From Shinella kummerowiae (GTDB lineage: Bacteria > Pseudomonadota > Alphaproteobacteria > Rhizobiales > Rhizobiaceae): a stretch of 64,000 nt of DNA. Positions 9,092-18,397 of this stretch are shown piece by piece. The stretch is from contig NZ_WUMK01000002.1 in the NCBI RefSeq assembly GCF_009827055.1, forward strand, positions 310,001 through 374,000, given 5' to 3'. How positions within the stretch are numbered: position 1 is the stretch's first letter; each line of letters opens with the position of its first letter. A program made the translations under genes and the position numbers. A model generated the notes under the pieces. That model worked only from the letters and a program-made list of their open reading frames with translations, made no database searches and was not told the DNA's origin.

Positions 9092-9328
9092 CTAGTCGTT
9101 TTCGTCACATTCGGTGATCTCGCACACGGATTCTTCCGTGGTGCGGTTCGCGCATTCGGTCAGCGCCTTTTCGCGCGCGTCACCCTCGTCATCATAGCTG
9201 TAGCTGTAGCCGTAGCTGCCCTCCTCGGAGACGGCGATGCAGCCCCAAGCCAGCGCCGAGGTGGTGGATGCGGTAAAGGCAGTCGCGAGGACGAGGGCAG
9301 CAAGCCCTGTCCGCAATGTGGTCGTCAT
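9092..9328 (-). CDS. Small exported cysteine-containing protein (DUF4189-like)
   Basis: A 78-residue protein with a clear signal peptide (about 1-27, ending TSALA). A short mature domain of about 50 residues begins WGCIAVSEEGSYGYSYSY and ends CEITECDEND. Four Cys occur in the mature part (C30, one in TECAN, two in CEITEC), allowing two disulfides. The W-G-C-I-A-V opening and the A...EC spacing resemble short DUF4189 proteins of rhizobia; function is unknown. It is convergent with the omptin gene. The family assignment is tentative. Confidence 0.65.
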   Translation of the reverse strand: MTTTLRTGLAALVLATAFTASTTSALAWGCIAVSEEGSYGYSYSYDDEGDAREKALTECANRTTEESVCEITECDEND

Positions 9329-9469
9329 GTTTTAATCCCCCAAAAATGCGCGAATGCGCGGGGGCAACCTATGGCACGCGCGCCAATCTTAGCAAGGCCG
9401 CAAGCAGCAACGCCGGGTGGGGAAGAGATCATCGACTTGGCCCTGCGCAGGTGCCGCTGGGGAAAGGGT

Positions 9470-9988
9470 TCACTCACGCTCCAAACGGATCGTGCAGTTT
9501 CTGCTCGTGGATTTGCCGGACATCGTGTCGGCGGCAATCTTGACGACATAATCGTACGTATTCGCCTTCGCGGTGACGATGATGTAGGAATCGGGTGCAT
9601 CGTCGGTCGGCATGGGGCTTATCTGCGCTTCGTCGGTTCCCGTTCCCGCACCGGTGAAGGCGAACGAACCTTTGGCCACCCTGCCGAACTGCTCGCCGAC
9701 CGACAAGGTGACCGAGAACTGGCGGCGACCGCAGGAGACGCCGCCGAGCCACGTGCCAATGAGACTATCCTTCTGCGGCACGCTCTCTGCTGTCGACGCA
9801 TTGTCGCGAAGCCGGGAAATCTCGCGTTCCAGTTCGCGGATCACGGCCTTGAGGCGGTCGATTTCGGCTTGGGCCTCATTCTGACTGACGCGTGGCCCCG
9901 TCGGCCCGCTGGCATCGAAATCCTGCGCCGCGACCTGCGTGGCCATGGCGAGCGTCGATATTGCCGCGATGATGCCGAAGATGCGCAT
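9470..9988 (-). CDS. Exported hypothetical protein with coiled coil
   Basis: Unrecognised 172-residue protein. A signal peptide (about 1-22, ending TQVAAQ) is followed by a short coiled coil (about 36-60, EAQAEIDRLKAVIRELEREI) and then a C-terminal beta-rich domain. That domain starts with SLIGTWLGGVSCGRRQFSVT and ends near NCTIRLERE; its two Cys could pair. The pattern of helical tether plus lipocalin-like GTWxG strand is visible, but no family is assigned. The start at 9988 follows GAGGGACAATCA; a longer in-frame extension has no such signal. Confidence 0.6.
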   Translation of the reverse strand: MRIFGIIAAISTLAMATQVAAQDFDASGPTGPRVSQNEAQAEIDRLKAVIRELEREISRLRDNASTAESVPQKDSLIGTWLGGVSCGRRQFSVTLSVGEQFGRVAKGSFAFTGAGTGTDEAQISPMPTDDAPDSYIIVTAKANTYDYVVKIAADTMSGKSTSRNCTIRLERE

Positions 9989-10046
9989 TGATTGTCCCTC
10001 ACTGAGACAATCGCTCATCCACAGCCGTGAGTCGAGAGGCGTCGGC

Positions 10047-11237
10047 TCAGCCGACATTGCGCTCCTGATCGGCCTGGCCCTGCGGTGCCGCATGGGGATC
10101 GAGAATGATCGGCGACGGCGATTCCGTCGTGTCGACTTCGCGGATCCATTCCCGCCAGATTGCGACGAGCAGCGCCATCAGCACCGGGCCGATGAAGAGG
10201 CCGAGGAAGCCCATGGTCTTCACGCCGCCGATAAGGCCGAAGAAGGTGGGCAGGAAGGGCAGCTTGATCGGGCCGCCGACGAGGCGGGGCCGCAACGTCT
10301 TGTCGACGATGAAGAGTTCGACCGACCCCCAGATGAAGAGCGCGAGGCCGGCTACAGGCGAGCCGCTAGAGACGAGATAGACCGAGACGAGCGTGAAGGA
10401 GAGCGGCGCGCCGCCGGGAAAGAGCGCCATGATGCCGGTCAGCACGCCAAGCGTGACTGCAGATGGCACACCGGCAATCCAGTAGGCGACGCCGAGAACG
10501 ATGCCTTCGCCGATGGCGATCAGCGTCATGCCGGTGACGGTGGAACTGATTGTCGCCGGCACGATGCGGGAAATGCGCTCCCAGCGCATCGGCAGGATGC
10601 GCTCGCCGAGGCGATCGACCTGGCCGGCGAAGGACTGGCCGTCGCGGTAGATGAAGAACAGCGCGATCAGCATGAAGAGCATGGCGAGCAAAAGGCCGAA
10701 GGCCTTGCCGCCGGCGGCGAGCGCGACGCGATAGATATTGCCGATATTGGCGCCGCTGACGATCTGGGTCAGCTCACCAATGGCGCCCGGATGATCGATG
10801 AAGCGCGTCCACTGCATGTCGAGCCAGCCGCCGACGACCGGCAGCGCGCGGATCCAGTCCGGCGTTACCGCCCCGGTGCGGTTTGTCTCCACGGCCCAGC
10901 CGATCCAGTCGCGGATTTCGTGGAAGGCATAGGTCGAGGCGATCATGATCGGCCCGATGATGAACGCAAGAATGAGAAGAATGGCGATGGAGGCCGCGAG
11001 TGTGCGGTTGCCGTTTACCTGCGCCAGCAGGCGCGAATAGAGCGGCCAGCTGGCAAAGGCGATGACGAGGGCCGCCAGCACCGGCACGACGAAGCCATGG
11101 AAGAAGTAGATGCCGGCGAAGACGACGAGGACGAGGAGCCAGCGCGCGGCCGAGATCGGCGATATGAGCGCGACGCTGCTCGGGCGGGCAGCGCCGAGAA
11201 ACCGGGGCTCATTTCTGCGGTGTTCCGAATGCAGCAA
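10047..11237 (-). CDS. AI-2E family (PerM-like) membrane transporter
   Basis: Inner-membrane protein of the AI-2E/DUF20 exporter family, a group that includes E. coli TqsA, YdiK and PerM. The 396 residues hold about eight hydrophobic helices: two near the N terminus (33-55 and 79-105), a large less hydrophobic region, then a cluster from about 180 to the end. Family motifs include ALFFIYRDGQ, LTGIMALFPGGAP and the closing GLIGGVKTMGFLGLFIGPV. Substrate is unknown, and AI-2 export should not be assumed. The last 25 residues are a soluble tail. It stands alone. Confidence 0.85.
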   Translation of the reverse strand: MLHSEHRRNEPRFLGAARPSSVALISPISAARWLLVLVVFAGIYFFHGFVVPVLAALVIAFASWPLYSRLLAQVNGNRTLAASIAILLILAFIIGPIMIASTYAFHEIRDWIGWAVETNRTGAVTPDWIRALPVVGGWLDMQWTRFIDHPGAIGELTQIVSGANIGNIYRVALAAGGKAFGLLLAMLFMLIALFFIYRDGQSFAGQVDRLGERILPMRWERISRIVPATISSTVTGMTLIAIGEGIVLGVAYWIAGVPSAVTLGVLTGIMALFPGGAPLSFTLVSVYLVSSGSPVAGLALFIWGSVELFIVDKTLRPRLVGGPIKLPFLPTFFGLIGGVKTMGFLGLFIGPVLMALLVAIWREWIREVDTTESPSPIILDPHAAPQGQADQERNVG

Positions 11238-11547
11238 GCGCGTTCACTCCAATGCGGCCGTCGTCCAGCCGAGACTGCCTAGATAAGCTGTACTCCAAGA
11301 TTGTTAAACATATACGTGATATTTTAGACCAAAGCGCGATGAGACGCCGCAGGGCCAGCGATTGCCGCGGCTTACGCAAAAGCTATAGCGAGGCGGACGG
11401 CAGATTGTTGACGTTTACGTCAATGTAATATAGCCATGTGTCTTGATGGCGCATGCTAAAAGCATATCTTGTCCGCATCGAACGGTTGGAGGAACCTTCG
11501 GTGCCGGCGGGACGGATGATGCCCGCGCCCAATGAGGAGGAGCACGC
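11238..11547. other. Intergenic region upstream of fadD
   Basis: A 310-base gap between two divergent genes. It is more AT-rich than its surroundings around 11290-11330 and holds the palindrome at 11408-11423 (listed separately). No gene is supported inside it. Confidence 0.5.
11408..11423 (+). promoter_or_regulatory. Palindromic candidate operator upstream of fadD
   Basis: TTGACGTTTACGTCAA has perfect seven-base arms (TTGACGT and ACGTCAA) around TT. It lies 125 bases before the fadD start. It resembles operators reported for the MerR-family regulator LiuR, which controls branched-chain amino acid and fatty acid breakdown genes in proteobacteria. That link is inference from memory of the consensus. 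The same half-sites occur in the palindrome at 5156-5185. Confidence 0.5.
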
Positions 11548-13248
11548 ATGTCGGTCACAGTTCAGGACCCTTCCACGCAGCCGTCCGGCCGCTTCTGGCT
11601 TGCCTCGTATCCCGAGGGCATGGCCGGCGATATCGCGCCGCTCGGCTATCCGTCCATCGGTGCGATGGTGGAAAGCTGCTGCGCCCAATTTGCCGACCGC
11701 CCCGCCTTCACCAGCATGGGCAAGACGCTGACATTCCGCGAATTCGAGGCCGCAACCCGCAGCATCGCTGCCTGGCTCCAGGCACGTGGCCTTGAAAAGG
11801 GCGACCGCGTCGCGGTGATGATGCCGAACATCCTGCAGAACCCGGTGATCATCTTCGGTATCCTGCGTGCAGGCCTCGTCGTGGTGAACGTCAACCCGCT
11901 CTATACGCCGCGCGAACTCGAGCATCAGTTGAAGGATGCCGGCGCCAAGGCGCTGTTCGTTCTGGAAAACTTTGCCAACACCGTCGCGCAGGTCGTTGCG
12001 CGCACCGCGGTCAAGCACGTCGTGGTCACCACGATGGGCGACATGCTCGGCCTCAAGGGCCTGATCGTCAATCTCGTCGTGCGCAAGGTGAAGAAGCTGG
12101 TGCCCGCCTGGTCGCTGCCGGGCCATATCCCCTTCAAGCAGGCGATGGCGGAAGGCGCGCGCGACACCATCAAGCCCGTCAGCGTTGCGCCGGGCGATAC
12201 CGCCTTCCTGCAATATACCGGCGGCACGACGGGCGTGTCGAAGGGTGCGACGCTCACCCACGCCAACCTGCTTTCCAACATGGAGCAGATCAAATTGTGG
12301 ATCGAGCCGATCTTCCATTTGAAGAAACGGCCGGACCAGCTCGTCTTCATCTGCGCGCTGCCGCTCTACCACATCTTCGCCTTGACGGTGAACGGGTTGA
12401 TGGGCATCGCGCTCGGCGGCCACAATGTGCTGATCGCCAATCCGCGCGACATTCCCGCCTTCGTCAAGGAGCTCGGGAAATACCGCGTCCACATCTTCCC
12501 AGGCCTCAACACGCTGTTCAATGCGCTGATGAACAACCCGGACTTCGCCAAGCTCGACCTGTCCGACCTGCTGTTGACGCTCGGCGGTGGCATGGCGGTG
12601 CAGCGACCCGTCGCCGAACGCTGGCAGAAGATGACCGGCTGCGCCGTCATCGAGGGCTATGGCCTGTCGGAGACCTCGCCGGTGGCGACCGCCAACCGTT
12701 TCGACCGCGCGGAATTCACCGGCACGATCGGCTTGCCGCTGCCCTCGACGGATATCGAAATCCGCGACGACGACGGCAGGACGCTGGGGCTTGGCGAAGT
12801 GGGCGAGATCTGCATCCGCGGTCCGCAGGTCATGGCCGGCTACTGGCAGCGGCCGGACGAGACGGCCAAGGCGATCACCCCGGACGGCTTCTTCCGCTCC
12901 GGCGATATCGGCTTCATGTCGGCGGAAGGTTTTACCAAGATCGTCGACCGCAAGAAGGACATGATCCTCGTTTCCGGCTTCAACGTCTTCCCCAACGAGA
13001 TCGAGGAAGTGGCGATGTCGCATCCCGGCATTCTCGAATGCGCGGCGATCGGCGTGCCGGACGAACATTCCGGCGAGGCGGTAAAACTGTTCGTCGTGAA
13101 GAAGGATCCGGCGCTTACCGAAGCGGACGTGAAGGCGCATTGCGCGGCAAACCTGACCAATTACAAGCGGCCGAAATTCATCGAGTTCCGCACCGAGCTG
13201 CCGAAATCGAACGTCGGCAAGATTCTGCGCAAGGATCTCCGGGGCTGA
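11548..13248 (+). CDS. fadD: Long-chain fatty acid-CoA ligase FadD
   Basis: Acyl-CoA synthetase that activates long-chain fatty acids with ATP and CoA for beta-oxidation. It has 566 residues, the usual FadD length. Visible motifs of the adenylate-forming family are the P-loop YTGGTTGVSKGA (about 223-234), GYGLSETSP (about 371-379), the hinge/FACS region SGDIGFMSAEGFTKIVDRKKD and ISGFN-type VSGFNVFPNEIEE, and the catalytic Lys in SNVGKILRK near the C terminus. The start follows AGGAGGAGCACGC. The stop codon lies inside a hairpin, and a palindromic operator lies upstream. Confidence 0.93.
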   Translation: MSVTVQDPSTQPSGRFWLASYPEGMAGDIAPLGYPSIGAMVESCCAQFADRPAFTSMGKTLTFREFEAATRSIAAWLQARGLEKGDRVAVMMPNILQNPVIIFGILRAGLVVVNVNPLYTPRELEHQLKDAGAKALFVLENFANTVAQVVARTAVKHVVVTTMGDMLGLKGLIVNLVVRKVKKLVPAWSLPGHIPFKQAMAEGARDTIKPVSVAPGDTAFLQYTGGTTGVSKGATLTHANLLSNMEQIKLWIEPIFHLKKRPDQLVFICALPLYHIFALTVNGLMGIALGGHNVLIANPRDIPAFVKELGKYRVHIFPGLNTLFNALMNNPDFAKLDLSDLLLTLGGGMAVQRPVAERWQKMTGCAVIEGYGLSETSPVATANRFDRAEFTGTIGLPLPSTDIEIRDDDGRTLGLGEVGEICIRGPQVMAGYWQRPDETAKAITPDGFFRSGDIGFMSAEGFTKIVDRKKDMILVSGFNVFPNEIEEVAMSHPGILECAAIGVPDEHSGEAVKLFVVKKDPALTEADVKAHCAANLTNYKRPKFIEFRTELPKSNVGKILRKDLRG

Positions 13249-13280
13249 TGCCAGCCCCGGTTAAACCGATTTAATTTTTT
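13239..13280 (+). terminator. Hairpin overlapping the fadD stop codon
   Basis: CCGGGGCTG (13239-13247) pairs with CAGCCCCGG (13252-13260) around ATGC, with the fadD TGA at 13246-13248 inside it. A run of T appears only about 15 bases later (near 13275), so this is a possible but atypical intrinsic terminator. Confidence 0.45.
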
Positions 13281-13364
13281 CGGGCGAGTCGCGTTTGCGG
13301 TCTTGATTTGCACATGCCAAAGCGACTAGCTAGCCGGCATCGTCCAAAGCCAAGGAAGACGCCG

Positions 13365-14990
13365 ATGAACGCGCTTGTCGAAAAGCTGAAATCCATCGCC
13401 CGCGATACCAACGCCACAGACATCAGAGCCGCCTTTGCGGCCGACCCCGAGCGGTTCTCCCGCTACAGTGCCAAACTCGACGATTTCCTGTTCGATTATT
13501 CGAAATGCGCGGTCAACGATGCCGTGCTCGACGGGCTGGAAGCGCTGGCCAAGGATGCCGGCGTCGAGAAAAAGCGCGACGCGATGTTCGCCGGCGCGAT
13601 CATTAACATCACCGAAGAGCGTGCCGTGCTGCACACGGCGTTGCGCAACCGCGCCAACACGCCCGTGCTGGTCGACGGCAAGAACGTCATGCCCGACGTC
13701 AACGGTGTGCTCGACGCCATGGGCGCCTTTGCCGACGGCATCCGCTCGGGTTCGCTGAAGGGCGCCACCGGCAAGGCGATCACCGACGTTGTCAATATCG
13801 GCATCGGCGGCTCGGATCTCGGCCCGGTCATGGCAACGCTGGCGCTGGCCCCTTTCCACGATGGCCCGCACCTTCACTTCGTTTCGAATATCGACGGCGC
13901 GCACATTGCCGATACGCTGAAATTGCTCGACGCCGAAACCACGCTGTTCATCGTCGCGTCCAAGACCTTCACGACCATCGAAACGATGACGAATGCCGCG
14001 ACCGCGCGCAAATTCATCGCCGATGCACTGGGCGATGCGGCGGTCGGCAGCCATTTCTGCGCGGTCTCCACGGCGCTCGACAAGGTTTCGGCCTTCGGCA
14101 TCGGCGCCGAGCGTGTCTTCGGTTTCTGGGACTGGGTCGGCGGGCGTTATTCGATCTGGTCGGCGATCGGCCTGCCGCTGATGATCGCCATCGGCAAGGA
14201 AAATTTTGCCGAGTTCCTGGCCGGCGGCCACGCCGTCGACAATCATTTCCGCGCGGCGCCGGTCCGCGAGAACATCCCGATGCTGCTCGGGCTCATCGGC
14301 TATTATCACCGCAACGTGCTCGGTTATCCGTCGCGCGCCATCCTGCCCTATGACCAGCGCCTGTCGCGTTTTCCCGCCTATCTCCAGCAGCTCGACATGG
14401 AATCGAACGGCAAGTCCGTGACCATGGATTCGACGCCGGTCGAGGGCCAGACCGGCCCCGTCGTCTGGGGCGAGCCCGGCACGAACGGCCAGCACGCCTT
14501 CTACCAGCTCATCCACCAGGGTACGACGATCATCCCGGCCGAATTCATGATCGCGGCGAACGGCCACGAGAAGGAATTGCGCCACCAGCATCAGCTTTTG
14601 ATCGCCAACTGCCTGGCGCAGTCAGAAGCCCTGATGAAGGGCCGCACGCTGGCGGAAGCCAGGGCGCAGTTGACCGCCAAGGGCATGGACGAGGCAAAGG
14701 CCGACAAGATCGCGCCGCATCGCGTGTTTTCCGGCAACCGCCCGTCGATCACCATGGTCTATGACAGCCTGACGCCGTTTTCGTTCGGCCGGCTGGTTGC
14801 GCTCTACGAGCATCGCGTCTTCGTCGAAGGCGTGCTCTTCAACATCAATTCGTTCGACCAGTGGGGCGTGGAGCTCGGCAAGGAACTGGCGACGGGCTTG
14901 CTGCCGGTCGTCGAAGGCAAGGAAAGTGCCGATGGCCACGATTCATCGACGGCCGGCCTGGTTGCCGCGCTGCTGAAGGCTGCGAAGTAA
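13365..14990 (+). CDS. pgi: Glucose-6-phosphate isomerase
   Basis: Interconverts glucose 6-phosphate and fructose 6-phosphate in the cytoplasm. The 541-residue length is typical. Signatures are [13 protein letters not shown] near one quarter of the protein, [34 protein letters not shown] with the catalytic Glu, and [19 protein letters not shown] leading to [11 protein letters not shown] with the catalytic Lys. The frame opens 19 codons earlier, but the ATG at 13365 follows AAGGAAGACGCCG and begins the conserved part (MNALVEKLK). It stands alone between fadD and a convergent glycosyltransferase, 2 bases from that gene's stop. Confidence 0.95.
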   Translation: MNALVEKLKSIARDTNATDIRAAFAADPERFSRYSAKLDDFLFDYSKCAVNDAVLDGLEALAKDAGVEKKRDAMFAGAIINITEERAVLHTALRNRANTPVLVDGKNVMPDVNGVLDAMGAFADGIRSGSLKGATGKAITDVVNIGIGGSDLGPVMATLALAPFHDGPHLHFVSNIDGAHIADTLKLLDAETTLFIVASKTFTTIETMTNAATARKFIADALGDAAVGSHFCAVSTALDKVSAFGIGAERVFGFWDWVGGRYSIWSAIGLPLMIAIGKENFAEFLAGGHAVDNHFRAAPVRENIPMLLGLIGYYHRNVLGYPSRAILPYDQRLSRFPAYLQQLDMESNGKSVTMDSTPVEGQTGPVVWGEPGTNGQHAFYQLIHQGTTIIPAEFMIAANGHEKELRHQHQLLIANCLAQSEALMKGRTLAEARAQLTAKGMDEAKADKIAPHRVFSGNRPSITMVYDSLTPFSFGRLVALYEHRVFVEGVLFNINSFDQWGVELGKELATGLLPVVEGKESADGHDSSTAGLVAALLKAAK

Positions 14991-14992
14991 GC

Positions 14993-16078
14993 TCAGCGCA
15001 GGCTGAGATGGCGTGCCGCGAAAGCACCGCGCGGCACGCGGGTGAGGTTGCCGAGGAATTCGCGCGCACAGGCGCGCCAGCTATAGGTCATGGCGCGGTC
15101 GCGTGCGATGTCCTTCGGGATGCCGAGCGCGGCAAATGCTGCCTCCCGCAGGTTTTCCGATAACGCCCCGGCCTCGCCGAGCACGTCTCGCGGCGCAGTG
15201 ACCGGGAAGGCGGCAACCGGAACACCGCTGGCCAGCGCCTCCAGCATGACATTGCCGAACGTATCCGTGCGGCTCGGGAAGACGAAGACGTCGGCTGAAG
15301 CATAGACGGAGGCCAGATCCTCGCCGAGTTTGCGGCCGAGGAAGTGCACGTCGGGATAACGCTGGCGAAGCATCGCCAGGTCCGGCCCGTCGCCGACGAC
15401 GACCTTGCTGCCCGGCAGATCGAGGCCGAGAAAGGCGGGCAGGTTCTTCTCCACCGCAACGCGGCCGACATTCAGGAAGATCGGGCGCGGCAGGCCGAGA
15501 TCGCGGCGCTTGGCCGGATCGAACAGCTTGGTATCGACTCCACGCGACCAGCGCTTGATGCGCACGAAGCCCCGCGCCGCCATTTCGGCCCCCAGCGACT
15601 TGGTTGCCACCATCATGCCGTTGCCGGAATTGTGGAAACGGCGCAGCCACCAGTAGCTGACGCTTTCGGGAATGGGCAGGCGGGCGCTGATGAATTCGGG
15701 AAACCGTGTGTGATAGGCCGTGGTGAAGGGCAGCCGGCGCTCGAGGCAGGCGCTACGCGCCGCCATGCCGAGCGGGCCTTCGGTAGCGATGTGGATATAG
15801 TCCGGCGCGATCCTCTCCATTTCGGCCAGCACCCGGCGCTTCGAGGTGATGGCGAGCCGGATTTCCGGATAGGACGGCAGCGGCACCGTCGTGAACTCCT
15901 GCGGCGTCAGAAAGACGACGTCGATGCCCTCCTCCGCCATGGAGCGGGCGAGTTCCTCGAGCGTATGCACGACGCCGTTCAACTGCGGGCGCCAGGCATC
16001 CGTCACGACAAGAATGGTGGGAGCCCGTCCATCGGAACGGGCGGCGGCGAGCGAATCTGGGGTGGTGTGATCGAGCAT
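14993..16078 (-). CDS. Glycosyltransferase family 4 (GT-B) protein
   Basis: GT-B fold glycosyltransferase; relatives transfer mannosyl or glucuronosyl units to lipids (MgtA/PimB-like). In 361 residues the N-terminal donor-independent domain opens ILVVTDAWRPQLNGVVHTLEELA, whose NGV loop is typical. The C-terminal domain has FLNVGRVAVEKNL, VVGDGPDL and FPSRTDTFGNVMLEALASG. The usual E-x7-E pair reads D-x7-E here (TDTFGNVMLE), a conservative change. The ATG at 16078 follows AAAGGGGCC; another in-frame ATG 15 bases upstream has no such site. The acceptor is not known. Confidence 0.82.
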   Translation of the reverse strand: MLDHTTPDSLAAARSDGRAPTILVVTDAWRPQLNGVVHTLEELARSMAEEGIDVVFLTPQEFTTVPLPSYPEIRLAITSKRRVLAEMERIAPDYIHIATEGPLGMAARSACLERRLPFTTAYHTRFPEFISARLPIPESVSYWWLRRFHNSGNGMMVATKSLGAEMAARGFVRIKRWSRGVDTKLFDPAKRRDLGLPRPIFLNVGRVAVEKNLPAFLGLDLPGSKVVVGDGPDLAMLRQRYPDVHFLGRKLGEDLASVYASADVFVFPSRTDTFGNVMLEALASGVPVAAFPVTAPRDVLGEAGALSENLREAAFAALGIPKDIARDRAMTYSWRACAREFLGNLTRVPRGAFAARHLSLR

Positions 16079-16128
16079 GGCCCCTTTGACCATGCAGCGA
16101 TGACAGGCGAATGAAGGCCTCCAGGAGC

Positions 16129-17058
16129 TTACGCCAGCCCGATTTCCTTCGCCCAGGGCGGGTTTGCGCCGGCGCGCGAGACGGTGACGGCGGCGGCCTT
16201 GGCGCCGAGCGCCAGCACCTTGGCGATCTGCTCTTCATTCAGCTTGGCCACCTGCGCCTTGGTGAGCAGGTTCTGCATCTTCAGCGAGGCGAGCACGCCG
16301 GCATCGAACGTATCGCCGGCACCGACCGTGTCGACCACGCTCACGCGTTCGCTCGGCACCACGACCTTGTGGTTGGCGCTATAGCCGACTGCACCCTCCG
16401 CGCCACGCGTCACGACGACGAGTTTCGCACCATGGTGCAGCCAGTGGCGGGCAAGCGCGTCCTCGTCGCCCTCGAGGCCGAACCAGGCGAGGTCCTCGTC
16501 GGAGAATTTTACGATATCCGCCATCGCCGCCATGCGGCGAATGCGGCCCATATGGGCGTCCTTGTCCTTGATGAAGCCGGGACGGATGTTCGGGTCGAGC
16601 GAGATCACGCGCTTGTCGTGCTCGCGCTTCAAAAGCGCCTCATAGGTGGAGCCGCAGGGTTCCGGGATCAGGCTGATCGCACCGAAATGCAGCGCCTCGC
16701 ACGCATCGCCCAGAGCCGGAAGCTCGGCTTCGGTGATCATGCGGCCGGCGGTGCCCTCGTCGTAGAAGGCGTAGGTGGCATGGCCGTGCACGAGCTTGAC
16801 GAAGGCGACGGTGGTCGGGCGCGAGAGGGTCGCGCAGTAGCTGTAGTCGACGCCGCTTTCCCCCAGCGTCTTGCGCAGGATGTCGCCCATCATATCGTCG
16901 GAAAGGCCGGTGAAGAAGCCGGTCGGCACGCCGAGGCGGCCAAGCGCGATCGCCGTGTTGAAGATCGCCCCGCCGGCATAGGGGGCGTAGGCATCCTCCC
17001 CGAGCGTCGATGTGCGCGGCAGCATGTCGATCAGGGCTTCACCACAACACAGGATCAT
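16129..17058 (-). CDS. frk: PfkB-family fructokinase
   Basis: Sugar kinase of the ribokinase/PfkB family, most like fructokinases that phosphorylate fructose at C6. It has 309 residues. Supporting motifs are the N-terminal GEALIDMLPR, the sugar-binding GGAIFNTAIALGRLG, the middle SLDPNIRPG, and the catalytic/anion-hole DTVGAGDTFDAG. Two ATGs lie six bases apart. GGGAGGAAATGCTG places the ribosome binding site correctly for the second, at 17058. It follows pyrE on the same strand with a 66-base gap, so the two may be cotranscribed. Confidence 0.88.
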   Translation of the reverse strand: MILCCGEALIDMLPRTSTLGEDAYAPYAGGAIFNTAIALGRLGVPTGFFTGLSDDMMGDILRKTLGESGVDYSYCATLSRPTTVAFVKLVHGHATYAFYDEGTAGRMITEAELPALGDACEALHFGAISLIPEPCGSTYEALLKREHDKRVISLDPNIRPGFIKDKDAHMGRIRRMAAMADIVKFSDEDLAWFGLEGDEDALARHWLHHGAKLVVVTRGAEGAVGYSANHKVVVPSERVSVVDTVGAGDTFDAGVLASLKMQNLLTKAQVAKLNEEQIAKVLALGAKAAAVTVSRAGANPPWAKEIGLA

Positions 17059-17124
17059 CAGCATTTCCTCCCAAGCGGACTTTCAATCGATTTAAACGAT
17101 CGCGCCGGAAAGCGCCAGAGCCTT

Positions 17125-17823
17125 TTACGACGTCGGCAGTTCCGCGACGCCGCCATGAGCCGCCGACCAGGTGAGCGGCGCATCGAAGAAGGATTCGACC
17201 GAGGCGAGCGTCGCATCATCGAAGAGTTTTTCCGCCTTCGCAACCGCCAGCACGTTCCGCCAGTTGGCGACGTGGTGCAGCTTTACCCCGCCATTCGCAT
17301 AGCGGGCCTCGGCTTCCTTGAAGATGCCGTAGTAGAACAGCGACATGCCATGATCGACCACACCGCCCGCCGCGCGGATCGCATCGATGAAGGTGAACAT
17401 CGAGCCGCCGACCGTCACGAGGTCCTCGATGACGAGCACGCGCGCGCCTTCCTGCATCACGCCTTCGATCTGGGAATTGCGGCCATGGCCCTTCGGCTTC
17501 TTGCGCACGTAGATCATCGGTAGGCCGAGACGGTCGGCCAGGAGGGCGGCGAAAGGAATGCCGGCCGTCTCGCCGCCGGCGATCACGTCGAAGCGCTCGA
17601 AGCCGGCCTCGCGGGTGAGGGTCGCGGCGGCGAAATCCATGATCGCCGAGCGGATGCGCGGGTAGGAGAGCAGCTTGCGGCAATCCATATAGACCGGGGA
17701 GGCCATGCCGGAGGCGAGCTTGTAGGGCTCTTCCGGGCGGAAATGCACCGCCTTGATCTCCCAAAGCATGCGGGCCATCAGCTCCGCCATCACATCTTTG
17801 TCCGGAAAGGAATTGGAAAACAT
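17125..17823 (-). CDS. pyrE: Orotate phosphoribosyltransferase
   Basis: Converts orotate and PRPP to orotidine 5'-phosphate in pyrimidine synthesis. The 232 residues include the PRPP-binding motif [14 protein letters not shown], the catalytic loop region [17 protein letters not shown] and the N-terminal [15 protein letters not shown]. The T-T-G-G-S motif is V-G-G-S here, as in other rhizobial enzymes of the longer PyrE type. The ATG at 17823 follows GGAGAGACGCCG; a frame extension of 15 codons is not supported. A terminator of the upstream doxX-like gene lies just before it. Confidence 0.92.
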   Translation of the reverse strand: MFSNSFPDKDVMAELMARMLWEIKAVHFRPEEPYKLASGMASPVYMDCRKLLSYPRIRSAIMDFAAATLTREAGFERFDVIAGGETAGIPFAALLADRLGLPMIYVRKKPKGHGRNSQIEGVMQEGARVLVIEDLVTVGGSMFTFIDAIRAAGGVVDHGMSLFYYGIFKEAEARYANGGVKLHHVANWRNVLAVAKAEKLFDDATLASVESFFDAPLTWSAAHGGVAELPTS

Positions 17824-17897
17824 CGGCGTCTCTCCACGTGGCTGTCTTATCCGAGCGCATAGCAGCAAGAGGGACGGCTTTCCAGCAGGCCGGAAAC

Positions 17898-17929
17898 GAA
17901 AAACCCTCCCCGGAGGCCGGGAAGGGTTT
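17898..17929 (-). terminator. Intrinsic terminator after the DoxX gene
   Basis: AAACCCTCCCCGG (17901-17913) and CCGGGAAGGGTTT (17917-17929) form a 13-base-pair stem with one G-T type mismatch and loop AGG. On the minus strand it is followed by a T tract, so it fits the end of the DoxX transcript, 25 bases beyond the stop. Confidence 0.75.
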
Positions 17930-17953
17930 CTGGAGGATCAGAGTTTTGCGCGC

Positions 17954-18397
17954 TTAGGCGGCAACGGTCTTGCCGGCAGCGGAGCGGGCATCGATCGAGA
18001 AGGCGCCCGGGCCGAAGGCGGCGAGCACGAGGAAGCCGCCGGCGATCGTGATGTTCTTCCACATCATCAGGCCGTTGAAGAGGGTGAGCAGGCCGTTTGC
18101 GCCTTCCGGGAAGTCCGGAACGTTGATCGCGCCACTATGGAAGACGAGCGCGGTGAAGACGCTGAAGGCAGCGAGAAGGTAGGCGGCGATCTTCGTCTGG
18201 AAGCCGACGAGGATGAAGAGGCCGGCGACGAGCTCGAAGAGACCGGCGAGGTACGCAAGGGCGGTTGCGGCCGGGAGGCCGGCACCGGCGATCATGCCGG
18301 CAGTGCCCGACGGATCGATGAGCTTCGGATAACCGGACGTGATGAACATGAGGGCGAGAAGGATGCGTCCGACAAGGACGACGGCGTTCTGTTGCAT
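17954..18397 (-). CDS. DoxX family membrane protein
   Basis: Small inner-membrane protein of the DoxX family, 147 residues with four predicted helices (about 8-24, 44-68, 71-90 and 112-132). The family motif region RILLALMFITSGYPKL and the central AGLFELVAGLFILVG are present. DoxX proteins have been linked to respiratory or thiol-redox complexes, but the role here is not shown. It is monocistronic, ended by a hairpin terminator, and about 200 bases separate it from the divergent small gene at 18595. Confidence 0.85.
   Translation of the reverse strand: MQQNAVVLVGRILLALMFITSGYPKLIDPSGTAGMIAGAGLPAATALAYLAGLFELVAGLFILVGFQTKIAAYLLAAFSVFTALVFHSGAINVPDFPEGANGLLTLFNGLMMWKNITIAGGFLVLAAFGPGAFSIDARSAAGKTVAA

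Noticed and set aside
6291-9988. Genomic island integrated at tRNA-Thr
   Set aside because: No integrase, no second copy of the tRNA 3' end and no transposase were seen.
11383-13140. Minus-strand open frame opposite fadD
   Set aside because: An antisense shadow; the plus strand encodes a complete FadD with all motifs.
13261-13277. CtrA box before pgi
   Set aside because: TTAA pairs are six, not seven, bases apart, and lie in a terminator-like stretch.
16111-17523. Plus-strand open frame over fructokinase and pyrE
   Set aside because: Both minus-strand genes are complete enzymes; the opposite frame has no recognisable domain.
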